Assembly: GCF_963576675.1 (NCBI RefSeq)
Contig: NC_088913.1
Span: 19,170,001 to 19,234,000 of the forward strand
Source: Euphorbia lathyris
Lineage: Eukaryota; Streptophyta; Magnoliopsida; Malpighiales; Euphorbiaceae
Direction: 5' to 3'
DNA: 64,000 nt
The notes under the pieces are model-generated. The model ran no database searches and was not told where the DNA came from. It saw only the letters and a list, made by a program, of their open reading frames with translations. The translations under genes were made by a program, and so were the position numbers. Shown here piece by piece: positions 35,967 to 47,049 of the stretch (position 1 is its first letter; each line of letters starts with the position of its first letter).

Positions 35967-36902
35967 CTATTGAAGAGGATTAGACATACCGATAGCTTCC
36001 CTTAGTATGTTAAATTTCTCATGAGCCAAGAGCTTCGTAAAGATATCCGTAAGCTGTTCATCTGTTGGAACATAGGTCAGCTTGATCTCACCCTTGAGTA
36101 CATGGTCTCTGATGAAGTGATGCCTAATGCTGACATGCTTCATCCTGCTGTGTTGAATTGGATTTTTGGATAAGTCAATGGCACTCTTGTTGTCGCATTT
36201 GACTTCGATTGTTTCAGTTTGTACTCCATAATCCTCCAGCTGTTGCTTAATCCATAGGACCTAGGCCGCACAGCTTCCAGCAGCAATGTACTCAGCTTCA
36301 TTTGTTGACAGGGCCACTGACGATTGCTTCTTACTGAACCAAGACACTAGACAACTTCCAAGGAAGTGACATCCTCCTGAAGTACTCTTACGCTCTAGCT
36401 TATCTCATCCATAGTCAGCGTCAGTGTATCCAATGTGTGTGAAGTCATTTGTATTTGGATACCATAAACCTGGATTAACTGAGCTCTGCAAATATCTAAA
36501 AATTCTTTTGACAGCTATATAGTGAGATTCTCTAGGGTCAGCTTGATATCTTGCACAATAACATACTGAGTACTGAATGTCAGGCCTACTAGTAGTTAGA
36601 TAAAGTAGAGAGCCAATCATACCTCGATATAACTTGCTGTCTACAGACTTACCTTTCTCGTCAGTGCAAAGCACAGTGTCAGTACCCATTGGGGTAGATA
36701 TGGGCTTACATTCTTCCATATCAAATTTCTTTAATATTTCTTTGGCATACTTGGTCTGACTAATGAAGATGCCATTCTTCCCTTGCTTAATTTGAAGTCC
36801 GAGGAAGAAGTTAAGTTCGCCCATCATTGACATCTCGAACTCAGTTTGCATTGCTAAATTCTTTGCACATAGATTCATTAGTAGCACCAAAGATAATATC
36901 AT
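35967..36902 (-). pseudogene. LTR-C RT C-terminus and RNase H
   Basis: Continues the RT after a frameshift near 36890 (FEMSMMGELNFFLGLQIKQG at about 36840-36780), then the copia RNase H: YTDADYG near 36410, then STSGG, NEAEYIAA, CDNKSA and the C-terminal FTKLLAHEKFNI stretch, with the pol stop TAG at 35967-35969. In-frame stops at about 36402 and 36261 inactivate it. Confidence 0.88.
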
Positions 36903-37866
36903 CTACGTAAATTTGCGCCAGTAGGGTATCTTTACCCTTTTTCTTAATAAATAAGGTTGTGTCAGCTTTACCTCTGACATAGTTCCTGGTCAGTAGGAAA
37001 CTGATCAACCTTTCGTACCAAGCACGTGGTGCTTGTTTCAGGCCGTACAGGGCCTTCTTGAATTTATAAACGTGGTTTGGAAGTTTTGGATCTTCAAACC
37101 CAGGAGGCTGACTAACATATACCTCTTCATTTATGACTCCATTAAGAAATGCACTTTTAACATCCATTTGGAATAGTTTAAAGTTCATGAAACTAGCATA
37201 AGCACATAATATTCGTATAGCCTCTAACCTAGCAACAGGAGCAAAGGTCTCACCATAGTCAATGCCTTCTTGCTGACTATAGCCTTGAGCTACAAGTCAG
37301 GCTTTGTTCCTGACTACATTACCTTGCTCATCTAGCTTATTGCGGAACACCCACTTTGTTCCAATGGTCTTTTGATTCCTAGGTTTTGGCACTAAATCCC
37401 ATACCTCATTTCTCTTGAATTGATCAAGATCTTCTTGCATAGCGTTGATCCAAAATTCGCCGTGCTCAGCTTCAGTGAAGTTCTTTGGTTCATGGACTGA
37501 GACGAACGCAACATTGCTAAGATATCTCCTGAGTTGATTTCTAGTCATCAGGTTGTTCTCAGTAGCATCAAGAATGGACTTCTCCGAGTGTCCTCTTGGG
37601 ATTTTGATCTCTTTGGGTAGTGTTGAGTTGTCAGAAGCAGGTGTTTCAATAATCTCTGCAGTTTTAGATTGGTCAGCAAAGGTAATTTCAGGTTCGTTTT
37701 TACCTTTGGTCAGCCCGTGTGGTAATGACTCAGCGGCTCCATTTTGGTCAGCGGAAGCTGAGCATGGGTCATCTTCGGCAGACTGACTTGACTTTCCTGC
37801 AGGGTCAGTTTCATCGAACTCGATATGGACATACTCTTCTACGACTTGAGTTCGTTTATTGAACAC
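36841..37866 (-). pseudogene. LTR-C reverse transcriptase N-terminal part
   Basis: Copia RT: an acidic linker (37866-37560), the FWINAMQEDLDQFKRNEVWDL start near 37470, a TKWVFRNK motif, an in-frame TGA at 37297, then [24 protein letters not shown] and the active-site YVDD (near 36900). The frame shifts just after YVDD. Confidence 0.9.
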
Positions 37867-38960
37867 CCTATATGCTTTACTGTTAGTTGAGTACCCTAGA
37901 AAGATCGTTTCGTCAGCTTTAGAATCAAATTTAGCAAGGTTGTCTTTCGTATTGAGTATAAAACATTTACAACCAAAGGCACGAAAATATCCAATGTTGG
38001 GCTTTCGTCCTTTCCAAAGTTCATAGGGGGTTTTCTTAAGAATAGGTCTAACTAAAGCCCTATTGAGTATATAGCACGCTGTGTTGACAGCTTCACCCTA
38101 GAAATACTTTGGAAGCCTATTCTCACTCAGCATTGTTCTCGCTATTTCGACTAATGTTCTGTTCTTCCTTTCAACTACCCCATTTTGTTGAGGAGTCCTA
38201 GGAGCAGAGAAATTATGGTCAATGCCGCTGACTTCATAGAATTCATCAAACTGTTGGTTTTTGAATTCTCCGCCATTATCGCTACGGATGTGAGCTAATT
38301 TTAAATCTTTGTCATTTTCAAGTTTTCTTATCAGTGTTGAAAACATCTCAAAAGCTTCATCCTTGCTACTCAGCAAGATGACCCAAGTATACCGAGAAAA
38401 ATCATCTACCAAGGAAAATCTCTTACCGCCCAAGCTGAGTGGCTGGACAGGTCCGAAAAGATCCAAGTGTAGTAATTCCAATGGTCGTTTGGTTGAGACG
38501 ATATTTTTACTTTGAAAAGACTTTTTAGTTTGTTTAACTTGCTGACAAGCATTGCATAATTGATCTTTCTCAAATCTAAGTTTGGGCAAGCCCTCAACTA
38601 ATTGCTTTCTTGCTAATTTGGCAAGGAGGTCCATGCATACATGACCAAGTCTCCTATGCCATAGCCAGGAATTATCTTCCTTTGAGACTAAGCATATGTT
38701 TTTCGAAAAATTCTTTTCTAAACTCAACATGTAGACATTATCAACACGGGGGGCAATTAAAATTAATTCATTTGTTTTTCCCTCGAGTATCCGACACTCA
38801 GTGGCATCAAATACAACCTTTCTACCGCTGTCACACAGCTGAGCCACGCTCAATAGGTTATATTTGAGACCCCTGACTAAGGAGACTGACTTCCTCCGAT
38901 AGTACCTGATCCTACTATCTTACCCTTTTTGTTGTCTCTGAAGCTTACACTTCCACCTCG
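37867..38960 (-). pseudogene. LTR-C integrase (GAG-pre-integrase plus core)
   Basis: H-H-C-C zinc-binding region (WHRRLGHV ... CNACQQVK, about 38660-38540), then the catalytic core with Asp in LHLDLFGP, Asp in RSDNGGEF and Glu in PQQNGVVERK, so all three metal ligands are present. A TAG at 38098, in place of the usual Trp after YF, cuts the frame. The C-terminal part (FRAFGCKCFIL, FLGYS) continues to 37867. Confidence 0.9.
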
Positions 38961-38965
38961 TTTAC

Positions 38966-40104
38966 TGGTGTTTAGAATATGGACGCTAGCAAGTGTACTA
39001 GGTTGTGTGTAGTGTGGCAAGACCAAGTGTCGTATTCCACAGGGATTGAACTTAAACAGGAAGAATAAGTTACCTTAAGTGTTAGATGCAAATTCTGAAG
39101 AGTGTTAATGATAGTGACTTTAACATAAACAAATGTCAAACAGGCAAGTAAAGTGTGCAATCAAAATAAACAAACACAGGCCTAACCATGCGCCTAACGA
39201 ACAACTGTGCCTATCCTTTTTATATGAAGAAGTGAATCAATATTCCTGAGTTGGGTCTTTCCCTCATTGGTCACTAAGGTCAGGTATCCCATTTCCAAAG
39301 TTCCTAAGTAAATGATATTAACCAAGTATCCTTGTGCTAACTCAAAAACAAGCATTAGGCCTAGGGGAACATTCGTAAAGAAACCCCAATATGTGGTGGT
39401 TTTCGTATCCGTCCACCATAACATATGCCGATTAACTGTTTCCATCATATCGGAGCACTCTCGTGTCATCCTCAATAACTATCAAATAGACTCGATCATA
39501 ATCTATTCTTAAAGCAAGTTAATAACACTCAATCATGGATAAAACACTTCATTCATTTAGTTAAGGATACTTAGAGTCGCCGTTTAAATGGCTGACTACG
39601 CCTGCTGAAGAACTACTCACCCATTACTATGAGTGAACAGCTTCTTCCCAAAAGCATCATCGTTCAAAATAAAAAACAGAGAAATTAAAGCTAAGGGTGG
39701 CGCTAATGCCGAGAGATCCCTTCTACTTAAAATATTCTTCCTATTTATACTCTTACATCAACCCTAATTACAAGGGCAAAGAGTCACAAAAAGGTACAAA
39801 ACAAGGACAACTAAATGATCTTCATACACTTGGCGCGAGATGGAGAGTTTTCTTGCTTTCCACGTCTTCCTCCCTTTCTCTCTCCTGTGACTTGCTCGAC
39901 CCGCGCTATTATCCGTTTCCTTCCAACTGACCCGATAAATGCTGCTGTTTATGCTGTTCTGTTCTACCGAGAGGCTGTTCTTGAAGATTCCTGCTTGAAC
40001 TGTAATTTCTGGCTGTTTCTTCCATTATTGGTTGAAAACTGGTACTTTAAGGCTCTTTTCCATGAATGCTTGTCTTCAAAAGTCTGCTCTTTTCACTCGC
40101 ATCA
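38966..40104. mobile_element. Solo LTR-1 inserted after the LTR-C protease
   Basis: 1,139 bp starting TGGTGTTTAG and ending CGCATCA, with 5-bp target duplication TTTAC (38961-38965, 40105-40109). Protease-side and integrase-side coding sequence read in one frame when the insert and one duplication are ignored. No coding domain. It shares with solo LTR-2 the terminal GCATCA/TGATGC and an internal word of the type TCGTATTCCACAGG, so the two may be related families. Confidence 0.75.
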
Positions 40105-41145
40105 TTTACGCTTAAGTGTGATGAACTGAGTTTCATCACCAATCATATGCCTCGAGCATGCGCTGTCAATATACCAAAGCTTTGACTTCTCAGCGCACCT
40201 CAGGCTCACCTGCAATTTAAACTATTCATCTTTAGGTACCCAATTCTTTTTGGGTCCTCGTTGGTTAGCATAAACAGGTGAAGCATCATATTTTATTTTG
40301 TGACGGCATACATTTATGGTGTGGCCATCTTTACCACAAAAGTCACAAAAAATTACACTTTGAGGGTAGTTCCTCTTTTGGTCAGTACGATGGTGTTGAG
40401 CATACCAACACACATTTATGGTGTGTCCCCTTTTTCCACAACAGTCACAATGACTATTCTGCTGAGTGTACCATCTATGCTGACCAGTACCTTGATACTC
40501 AGCATTTGGATAGAACCTTTTCTTAGCCGATGTACTCAGCTGGTTCTGTATAGTTGTGATGTCCTTTCTCAGCTTCTTAGAGTCTGATTGGACTTCAGAG
40601 ACAAAACTATGCATTATTTTTAAATTTTCATCTTGCCTAGTGTTGTTCTGAAGGAGATGTCGAATGTCACTCAGTTTGACTTCCTCGATCTCATCACATC
40701 GCCTGCTGAGTGCTCTAATTTTCTTATTACACTTTTTGGTCAGTGTATATAGATCACTCAGGGCGTTAACCATTTCATTTCTAAGCAAGAGAAGAGATGT
40801 TACCTCATTGGAGTGTTTCTCTTGGTCAGATTCATCTAAGAGGTCAGCTTGCTTAGATTGGCATTGGTCAGCAGATTCATCAGCCATAAAACATATGTTT
40901 GCTGACTCCGTGGCATCAGCTTCTGATGAGGTTGACTCATCACTGTCACTCCATGTTGCCACCATTGCTTTTCTGCTGCCTTTCTTTTCTTTCTTCAGAG
41001 TGGGACATCTTGACTTAATGTGCCCAGTTTGATGGCATTCAAAGCATGTGACAGGCTTCGAGCTGTCCTTTTTGTATCTGCTGTCGCTGGGCTCAGCTTT
41101 GTATTTATCGCTTCTCTTGAATTGCCTTTTGCTGTTCTTGTCATT
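40105..41145 (-). pseudogene. LTR-C gag C-terminus with three zinc knuckles, and protease start
   Basis: Frame shifted by one base relative to the gag N-terminus. It holds a first CCHC knuckle (CFECHQTGHIKSRC, near 41040), an acidic and coiled region, and two more knuckles close together (CDCCGKRGHTINVC near 40440, CDFCGKDGHTINVC near 40340). A TAG at 40222 precedes the protease, whose active-site motif reads DSA rather than DSG (YIDSACSRHM, near 40165). Two extra knuckles are more than the usual one or two for copia gag. Confidence 0.87.
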
Positions 41146-41965
41146 CTTTCTGAAACAGCTTCTTCATTTTTCTGGTGAACATAGCCATCTCCTCATCGTC
41201 TGATGAGTCAGCTTCTGTTGAGTCGGCTTTCATGACAAGGGATTTTTGCTTCTTGTCCTCAGTTTTCTCTTTAGCTTCAAAGTTTTTCATGGAGATCTCG
41301 TGGGTCAGCAGAGATCCGATCAGCTCATCATATTTGTATGTAGTTAAGTCCTGGGCTTCTTCCACAGCTGTCTTCTTAGCTTGCCAGCTCTTGGGTAGAC
41401 TTCTCAAGATTTTCTTCACCTGCTCTTCTTCTGTGAAGTTCTTGCCGAGTCTTTTCAGCTCATTTATGATGTTGGTGAATCTAGCGTTCATTTCAGAGAT
41501 GTCTTCATTGTCATTCATCTCGAACAGCTCGTATAGTCTCATGTGTTGGTTCACATTTGATTCATTGACCTTGCTGGTACCTTCATAGGTCACTTCCAGC
41601 TTCTTCCATATTTCCTGTGCTGATTCACAACCTGAAATTTTGTTGTACTCTGCAGCATCTAACGCACAGTGAAGCATATTGATAGCTGAAGCATTATTTT
41701 GTAGTTTTCTAAAGTCATCCTCTGACCACTCAGTTTCACTCTTAACAACTTTCTCGTTGTTTACCATTTTGTAAGGCACAAACGGGCCTTGGACTATTGC
41801 AAGCCATGCACTCATGTTTGTAGCCTGAATAAAAATTTTCATCCTATTCTTCCAAAATGTATAATTTGATCCGAAGAACAAGGGAGGCCGACTAATAGAT
41901 AATCCCTCAGGGAGTATCTGTGTTGTTTGATTTCCAGGAAGGAAACGAGTGCTGTTCTCGGCCAT
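41141..41965 (-). pseudogene. LTR-C gag N-terminal part
   Basis: 274 codons from an ATG at 41965, 50 bases after the primer site. It has a DUF4219/UBN2-type copia gag: FGSNYTFWKNRMKIFIQ near the start, AQEIWKKLEVTYEGTSKV in the middle, and an acidic C-terminus. It ends by a one-base frameshift at about 41141 that separates it from the zinc knuckles. Confidence 0.9.
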
Positions 41966-42029
41966 TTACAGGGATCAGCTCAAGATAGTTTTATCTTTGA
42001 GTAGTGAGCTACTGGGCTCTGATACCACT

Positions 42030-43421
42030 TGTTGGTCCCTTGTAATTAGTTCCAATGGTGGGTTAGGAACTAATGTAACTTTTTCGCTTAATTACGCTGA
42101 CTTAATTTAATTCTTTAAATTACTTTACTCAGTTTTGGTCAGCAAGGCTGAGCGAGATGTAAGATAGCTGTAGTTAGAGGCTGACTAGAGCCGTTTTACT
42201 TGTGAGTTGGGAATTAACACTTAAGGTCAGCTTCCAACTCAGCACTCTAATTACTCAGTGTCAGCTTATACAATTTATATCCTGAGTAATTTAAGCAAGC
42301 AACAAATACATATATATATGGAGAGAAAGGGTTAGAAATTACTCAGCAGACTTATCCTGGTTCGGCCTCACCGTCTACGTCCAGTCCCCAGAATCCTTCC
42401 GGGCTTTTTCAATCTACTACTGAGCTCTTTAAAGGTAGAGCACAAACCGTTTACAAAGCGATTGAGTATGCAAGAGTACCATCCTCTATTCATCTACTCA
42501 ACCCTACTGAGCGCTATAACCGAACACTCAGATTTTCTCTACCACTGAATACTAAAACCGAGTACTCAGCACCACTCTCTCAATTTTTACAATTGATACA
42601 AATTTGTTCTTACTGGATGAAGAACACTTTAGATGAATACAAATTCAATCTAGACTTTTACACAGAGATAGGATTTGGGTGTAAGTAATTGCTTTTCTTG
42701 TTTGTATGTGCTTGTATGTATACTTTTCTTTTTGTACTTCGGCAAAGGATCCAAGTGATGAACTTGTCCTTTTATAGTGAAATATGATGCTTCAATCATT
42801 TGAATTCGGATGTACCCGTTGAATTCAAACAGTCTTCTTGCGTCATTCACTGGTCAGCATACAGATTTGCAGGCCAATCCTGTCGTCTGAATTTAGCAGG
42901 CGTCGGGCTTGTCTTCTTCCACCAGGTTCGTCTTCTAGCGCCAGTTTTGTCTTTTAGCCAAATGCCAGTTGACCCACGCGTCTCGAAATTGTCTCTTTGC
43001 GTGATTACAAAGCTTCTGAATTGGCGCAGATCCTTATCGGTTTTTGTCTTTTAGTTAATGGATCATTGGCCATGTCCTGATGAACACTCAGCTTGACTTA
43101 ATAGACGTTGCCTTCGATCTTTATCTTTGACGAGGCTGAGTCACGTTCCACTCAGCTTCTTCGGTCAGCTTCGTCTTCAAGCGTTTGTTCTGAAGAAGAC
43201 GTTTCTTCTATTATGCTGAGTCGTGTTCTACTCAGCTTCTGTAGCTCATGCTGACTTCGTCTTGTCTTACTTTTTATTTATGTTCTCATTTATAATTATA
43301 CTCAACATTGAACAAACACATTAGTATAATTAAATCAAAGCACTTAAATTTAATTGTCTTAATCATGGATTAACTTAAATAATTTTGTCAAATCAAAATC
43401 ATGTGGAAAGGTGTTTCAACA
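42030..43421 (-). repeat. LTR-C 5' LTR
   Basis: 1,392 bp, the partner of 28712-30103. Confidence 0.93.
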
Positions 43422-43834
43422 AATGTAACTGAAAAAAATTAAAAAAATGCTCTTATTATCATCGATTACTTAAAAAATTAATTTTAATACTTTGTTTCGT
43501 AAAAAAAAACATACCACATACCTTTATTTGCAAACTTTTAAACCACGGACCTCTATTCGCAAACAAGGCAAACTACGAGCATTTTTTTTGTATTTTGCCC
43601 TTGATTTAATTTATCGACAAACTTATTCAGAATGTCCGATGTGATAGTTAAATAACAGTCAAATCAGTTTTTTTAAATTTTTGATAGCGTAGTGCTAAAA
43701 TTGATTTTTCTTAGAAACTCTTGGATTAAATTTACATAATTTTATATGTTAGAGTTAAATTTGCACTTCGCTTAAAATCAGTTATTCTTGATAACTAAAT
43801 TAGCCTTTGTAGCTAATTATCTATTAGACTCTTG

Positions 43835-44100
43835 CAGTGCTGTTCACATGCTCCTTAAGGAGCAAGCACAATTTGCACATTAGCCATTTGCACATTAGCC
43901 ATTGGATTTGGATTTGTTATAATCCAATGGTTCAAACAAAATACTGCTCTAAACCATTTTCTAATTTTCTTTTTTTTTTTGGTAATATTTTCTAATTTTC
44001 TTTAAGACACACTAATATAAAAAAACCCTGAATTTAAGGAATAGAATCCATGAGAGAGAATAACTAATTAGAAAGAGAAAAGCCACAACGTCATCTTCTC
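43835..44100 (+). repeat. Pack-MULE left inverted repeat
   Basis: About 266 bp, longer than its partner because of a local duplication (TTGCACATTAGCCA twice) and a duplicated T-rich stretch (TTTTCTAATTTTCTTT twice, about 43960-44005). Confidence 0.9.
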
Positions 44101-45095
44101 AGAAGAACGCAGAGGCGGTGAAGAACGAAGAAAAAGAGGCACATCCATTTGTTTCCTGGAATTAAAAGAGACAGAGAGTTAGTTGATCAGTCTTTGATTA
44201 TGTGATTTCAATTTCTGAAGAATTTCACGGAAGAGAGATAGAGAAGAGACAGATCAATGATAAAGCTGAAGAAGGGGAATGGGAATTAATCAGTCTTTGC
44301 AGTTCTCACAATCTGAGCTTTTCTATAAAAATGCATACATCTCTTCAGATGAGAGATTTTTCATGGATGGTAAGTAATGAAATTTGATTTGGCTATTTTC
44401 TTAAGTAATTACAAGCCATTGGTCCTATTTGATTTGGCTATTTTCTAATTAAATTCTAATGGTATTCCTTAATTATTTTTCTTAATTACAATTAGTTGTT
44501 GTTCTTTTGAATGTAATTTCAAGTTGGTTTGTCAATCGATGGATCATGCCTGAGGTTTATTTGCTATTAAGGGAGGTTGATTTTCCTTCTTTCTTTTGTC
44601 GGTCCGAGGGCAGCATAATCAAAGGAGAGCAGCATTCTTGATGTTTTTCGAAGGAGAGCAGTTCATACTAATTAAAAATTAAAGCGCTTTTGCTTAATCA
44701 AAGGAGAGCAGCATTCTTGATTTTTTCAAAAAGAGTCTGCTGCTGTAGGAGTGCAAACTACAGATACAGCTGATGGATAGAGATGCGAGCTAGCCGTTGG
44801 AGTTGCCGGGATATGTGGGTTACAGCTTGTACCCAACCTCTACAGCAATCCAACTTGAAATTACATTTAATTTTTAGTAATTACAGTTACCAAGCAGAAC
44901 CGTACAGCTGGAGTTCTATATAACTTTGCAGAGGGAGAGAAATATTCAGAGCATTTATTTGTTAGAGGAAATATGTTATCAACAGCTTCTTCACCAGCCC
45001 TAAATGAAGATATAATAGGTTCATGTGATCTTAACTTCTTAACCAAATGTTGAATACAATGATGCCTGCCTTTTGCTATAGCTGTTTGTAAAAAA
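44101..45095. other. Pack-MULE interior of unknown origin
   Basis: A possible captured exon with ORF 44202-44387 ends at a donor-like GTAAGT (about 44370). The rest is AT-rich, intron-like sequence with an ATT/GGAGAGCAG repeat around 44620-44720. I do not recognise the product. Confidence 0.4.
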
Positions 45096-45212
45096 GCTCA
45101 TGTTGTAGTTACACCATATCCAGCACAAGGTCATGTTGGTCCTCTAATGAAGCTAGCATACAAGATAGCTAAACATGGAAGCAAGGTTACTTTTGTCAAT
45201 GCAGATTACATA
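45096..45212 (+). pseudogene. Captured UDP-glycosyltransferase N-terminal fragment
   Basis: About 39 codons matching the start of a family-1 plant UGT: a HVVVTPYPAQGHVGPLMKLA segment with the catalytic-His region (PAQGH), then a second helix and TFVNADYI. A typical UGT is about 450-490 residues, so this is a small N-terminal piece. No ATG or continuation was found; the frame is lost downstream. It was copied from a host gene not in the window. Confidence 0.85.
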
Positions 45213-45639
45213 CAATGTTGTGTTGTTACTGATACAACAGTTTGGTGGGGAATTGAAGTAGCCAAGATATTGGGGATTTATAGGAGTTTATGAACGCGTA
45301 TCTGAGCCTTACGGAGAGGGTTGACCCTCTTGTCTGGAATGTGCTTGTCTTGCTTGATTGATTGGCTTCCCAGTGCCATATTCTCTATTGGAGGATTCTA
45401 TTTCTTTTGCACCTTTGGGTCATAGAAGAATAAGGAGCTGTGTGCTATCAGTAGTTTATTGAGATAATTGTCAAGTTAGAAGAACTGGAGGGGGAACTAG
45501 CACAAAGAAGAATGCTCGGCGCTACGCCAAGTGAGTCATTTAGAACGAGAAGTGGGACATAGCTAAATTGAATATATCTGAAGTAATATCAATTATGATT
45601 TCATGGACAGATGTTTGCTTTCAAAAGGTACTAAGGCAC

Positions 45640-46010
45640 TTGGACAAATGGCAAGCCCCTAATCGGAGATGAGAGTTTTATTTCAGAACTCGAAGCTAGT
45701 GTATAAATTATAGAAAATGAGCATTCTGAATTGGCCCAAAAAGTTTCAGAGTTATCAGCTGAAATAGTCTCTGGCAAGGAAAAACATATTCGTTTGCAGG
45801 CAGATTTTGATAATCTTAGAAAAAGGGCAGAGAAGGAAAGAATTAACGTTACGAGCAAGGGAGAGGTGGACAGCTTTGAAAGAGCTAAGCAACAATTAAA
45901 ACCAGATACAGAAATGGTGAAGAAGATTGATACAAGTTACCAGGGCATATACAAACAGTTTGTGGAGATTATGAGGAGCATGTGGGTGGGTTCTGTAGCA
46001 ACAGTTGAAA
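45640..46010 (+). pseudogene. Captured GrpE (HSP70 nucleotide exchange factor) coiled-coil fragment
   Basis: Matches the long helical dimerisation part of chloroplast-type GrpE: ELAQKVSELSAEIVSGKEKH, then QADFDNLRKRAEKERINVTS, then SFERAKQQLK and YQGIYKQFVEIM. A stop lies upstream at about 45703 (TAA). Compared with a normal GrpE, a segment between NVTSKG and SFERAKQ is missing, so it is internally deleted. GrpE releases ADP from HSP70; this piece cannot, as it lacks the intact beta domain. Confidence 0.83.
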
Positions 46011-46375
46011 ACCTTTTGATCCCCTGGTATGTATATGCGCCAAACCAATAATTTAAATTACATAAATTTGCGCTTCAAAAGATTCATTTTTGTGTATCCT
46101 CTGAAAAAGAGTTCTGATTTCTTACTATAATTAGGGGTGACAATTCGTGTAAGTGATCAATGCTCGTGCTCGTGTCAATTAATCGAGTTAGTGTTAAATG
46201 AGGCAGTTCTAACCCAATCCAAAATTTCGTGTTGTAATCGTGTCAACTCAATCGGATTCGTCTAGTGGTGACATTCATTTTTTTATATAGTAATACTTTT
46301 GAATATTTATATCATTTTTTGATTAGCAATTTAACTTTGACCATATTTGAGTTAATTTCTATGTTCTGGTTGCAG

Positions 46376-46576
46376 CTCCATGAGTCTATTGCACGAGAAG
46401 AGTCTGAAGAATACAAGGAAGGCATTACAATTCAAGAATTCAGGCGTGGATTTCGTTTGGGAGATAGGCTTCTGAGACCAGCAATGGTTAAAGTTTCTGC
46501 CGGCCCTGGTAAGAAGAAAGCCCCTGTCAGCGTCGAACAACCTGCAGCAATAGCTGCTAGCATAGATGGCCGATAA
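46376..46576 (+). pseudogene. Captured GrpE C-terminal exon
   Basis: Begins just after an intron-type acceptor (CTGGTTGCAG, 46366-46375) and reads about 66 codons of the GrpE beta-sheet domain (EEYKEGITIQEFRRGFRLGD, then LLRPAMVKVSAGPG), ending at TAA (46574-46576). The 360-bp gap from the previous fragment looks like a retained intron. The following 240 bp may be captured 3' UTR. Confidence 0.85.
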
Positions 46577-46823
46577 CATCGATCAATGCATAAGGTAACT
46601 AGTATACAAAATCAACTGTGATCGATAATGATTGTGCTTCCTTCACTTACTGCCTTAGAAAGGAAGAAGCTTAACTCATACGAACCTCCTTGCATTGTCA
46701 CTGTGCTCTGTTTTGAAAAGATTTACAGTTGATGAGATGCTGCAATCCGAGCTACAGTCCGATCAGAAGATTAAGTGGCTATTTTTTTTCCCCAAATCCT
46801 ATAGGATTCGACTTCAACCAACA

Positions 46824-47041
46824 GAGAAGATGCGTTGTGGCTTTTCTCTTTCTAATTAGTTATTCTCTCTCATGAATTCTATTCCTTAAATTCAGGGTTT
46901 TTTATATTAGTGTGTCTTAAAGAAAATTAGAAAACGGTTTAGAGCAGTATTTTGTGTGAACCATTGGATTATAACAAATCCAAATCTAATGGTTAATGTG
47001 CAAATTGTGCTTGCTCCTTAAGGAGCATGTGAACAACACTG
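46824..47041 (-). repeat. Pack-MULE right inverted repeat
   Basis: 218 bp, the reverse complement of the left end apart from that end's local duplications. It ends ...CACTG next to the target duplication. Confidence 0.9.
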
Positions 47042-47049
47042 TAGACTCT

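Larger units (their letters stand above)
28712..43421 (-). mobile_element. LTR-C, Ty1/copia retrotransposon with an extra 3' ORF
   Basis: 14,710 bp bounded by 1,392-bp LTRs of equal length (28712-30103, 42030-43421) and the perfect target duplication AATGT (28707-28711, 43422-43426). On the minus strand the primer site TGGTATCAGAGC (42027-42016) follows the 5' LTR, and a purine tract AAAATGGGGGAGTT precedes the 3' LTR. Order: gag, zinc knuckles, protease, integrase, RT, RNase H, then a long extra ORF. Integrase before RT makes it Ty1/copia. Two solo-LTR-like inserts interrupt it. Stops and frameshifts in gag, integrase and RT make it non-functional. Confidence 0.95.
28353..43600. mobile_element. 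MITE-5, Mutator-type element, interrupted by LTR-C
   Basis: Left part 28353-28711 and right part 43422-43600, flanked by perfect 9-bp duplications TTGATTTAA (28344-28352, 43601-43609). Inverted ends GGGGAAAGTACGAAAAAAAT and GGGCAAAATACAAAAAAAAT (right end, reverse complement) continue for about 90 bp. Without LTR-C it is about 530 bp. No coding content. Confidence 0.88.
28046..43776. mobile_element. MITE-3 copy 2, split by MITE-5 and LTR-C
   Basis: Left part about 28046-28352 and right part about 43601-43776. The two halves form the inverted arms of the family seen at 10670 and 63170: the left has GAAATTGTGTAAATTTAA, the right ATTAAATTTACATAATTT. The join through the 9-bp duplication TTGATTTAA reads as continuous MITE-3 sequence. 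Outer ends are approximate. Confidence 0.7.
43835..47041 (+). mobile_element. Pack-MULE carrying UGT and GrpE gene fragments
   Basis: 3,207 bp with a perfect 10-bp target duplication TAGACTCTTG (43825-43834, 47042-47051). Long terminal inverted repeats occupy 43835-44100 (left) and 46824-47041 (right), both beginning CAGTG(C/T)TGTTCACATG inward. There is no transposase, so it is non-autonomous. The interior instead holds a piece of a UDP-glycosyltransferase and two pieces of a GrpE co-chaperone, in the same direction, with intron-like sequence kept. Capture was therefore from DNA, not mRNA. These properties define a Pack-MULE. Confidence 0.9.

Noticed and set aside
28712..43421. Env gene of a retrovirus-like element in the extra ORF
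   Set aside because: No signal peptide, transmembrane segment or glycosylation-rich surface region is visible; only the position resembles env.
45731..46051. A functional GrpE-like gene
   Set aside because: It lacks the N-terminus and an internal segment, has a stop upstream and no complete beta domain in frame; it lies inside a Pack-MULE.
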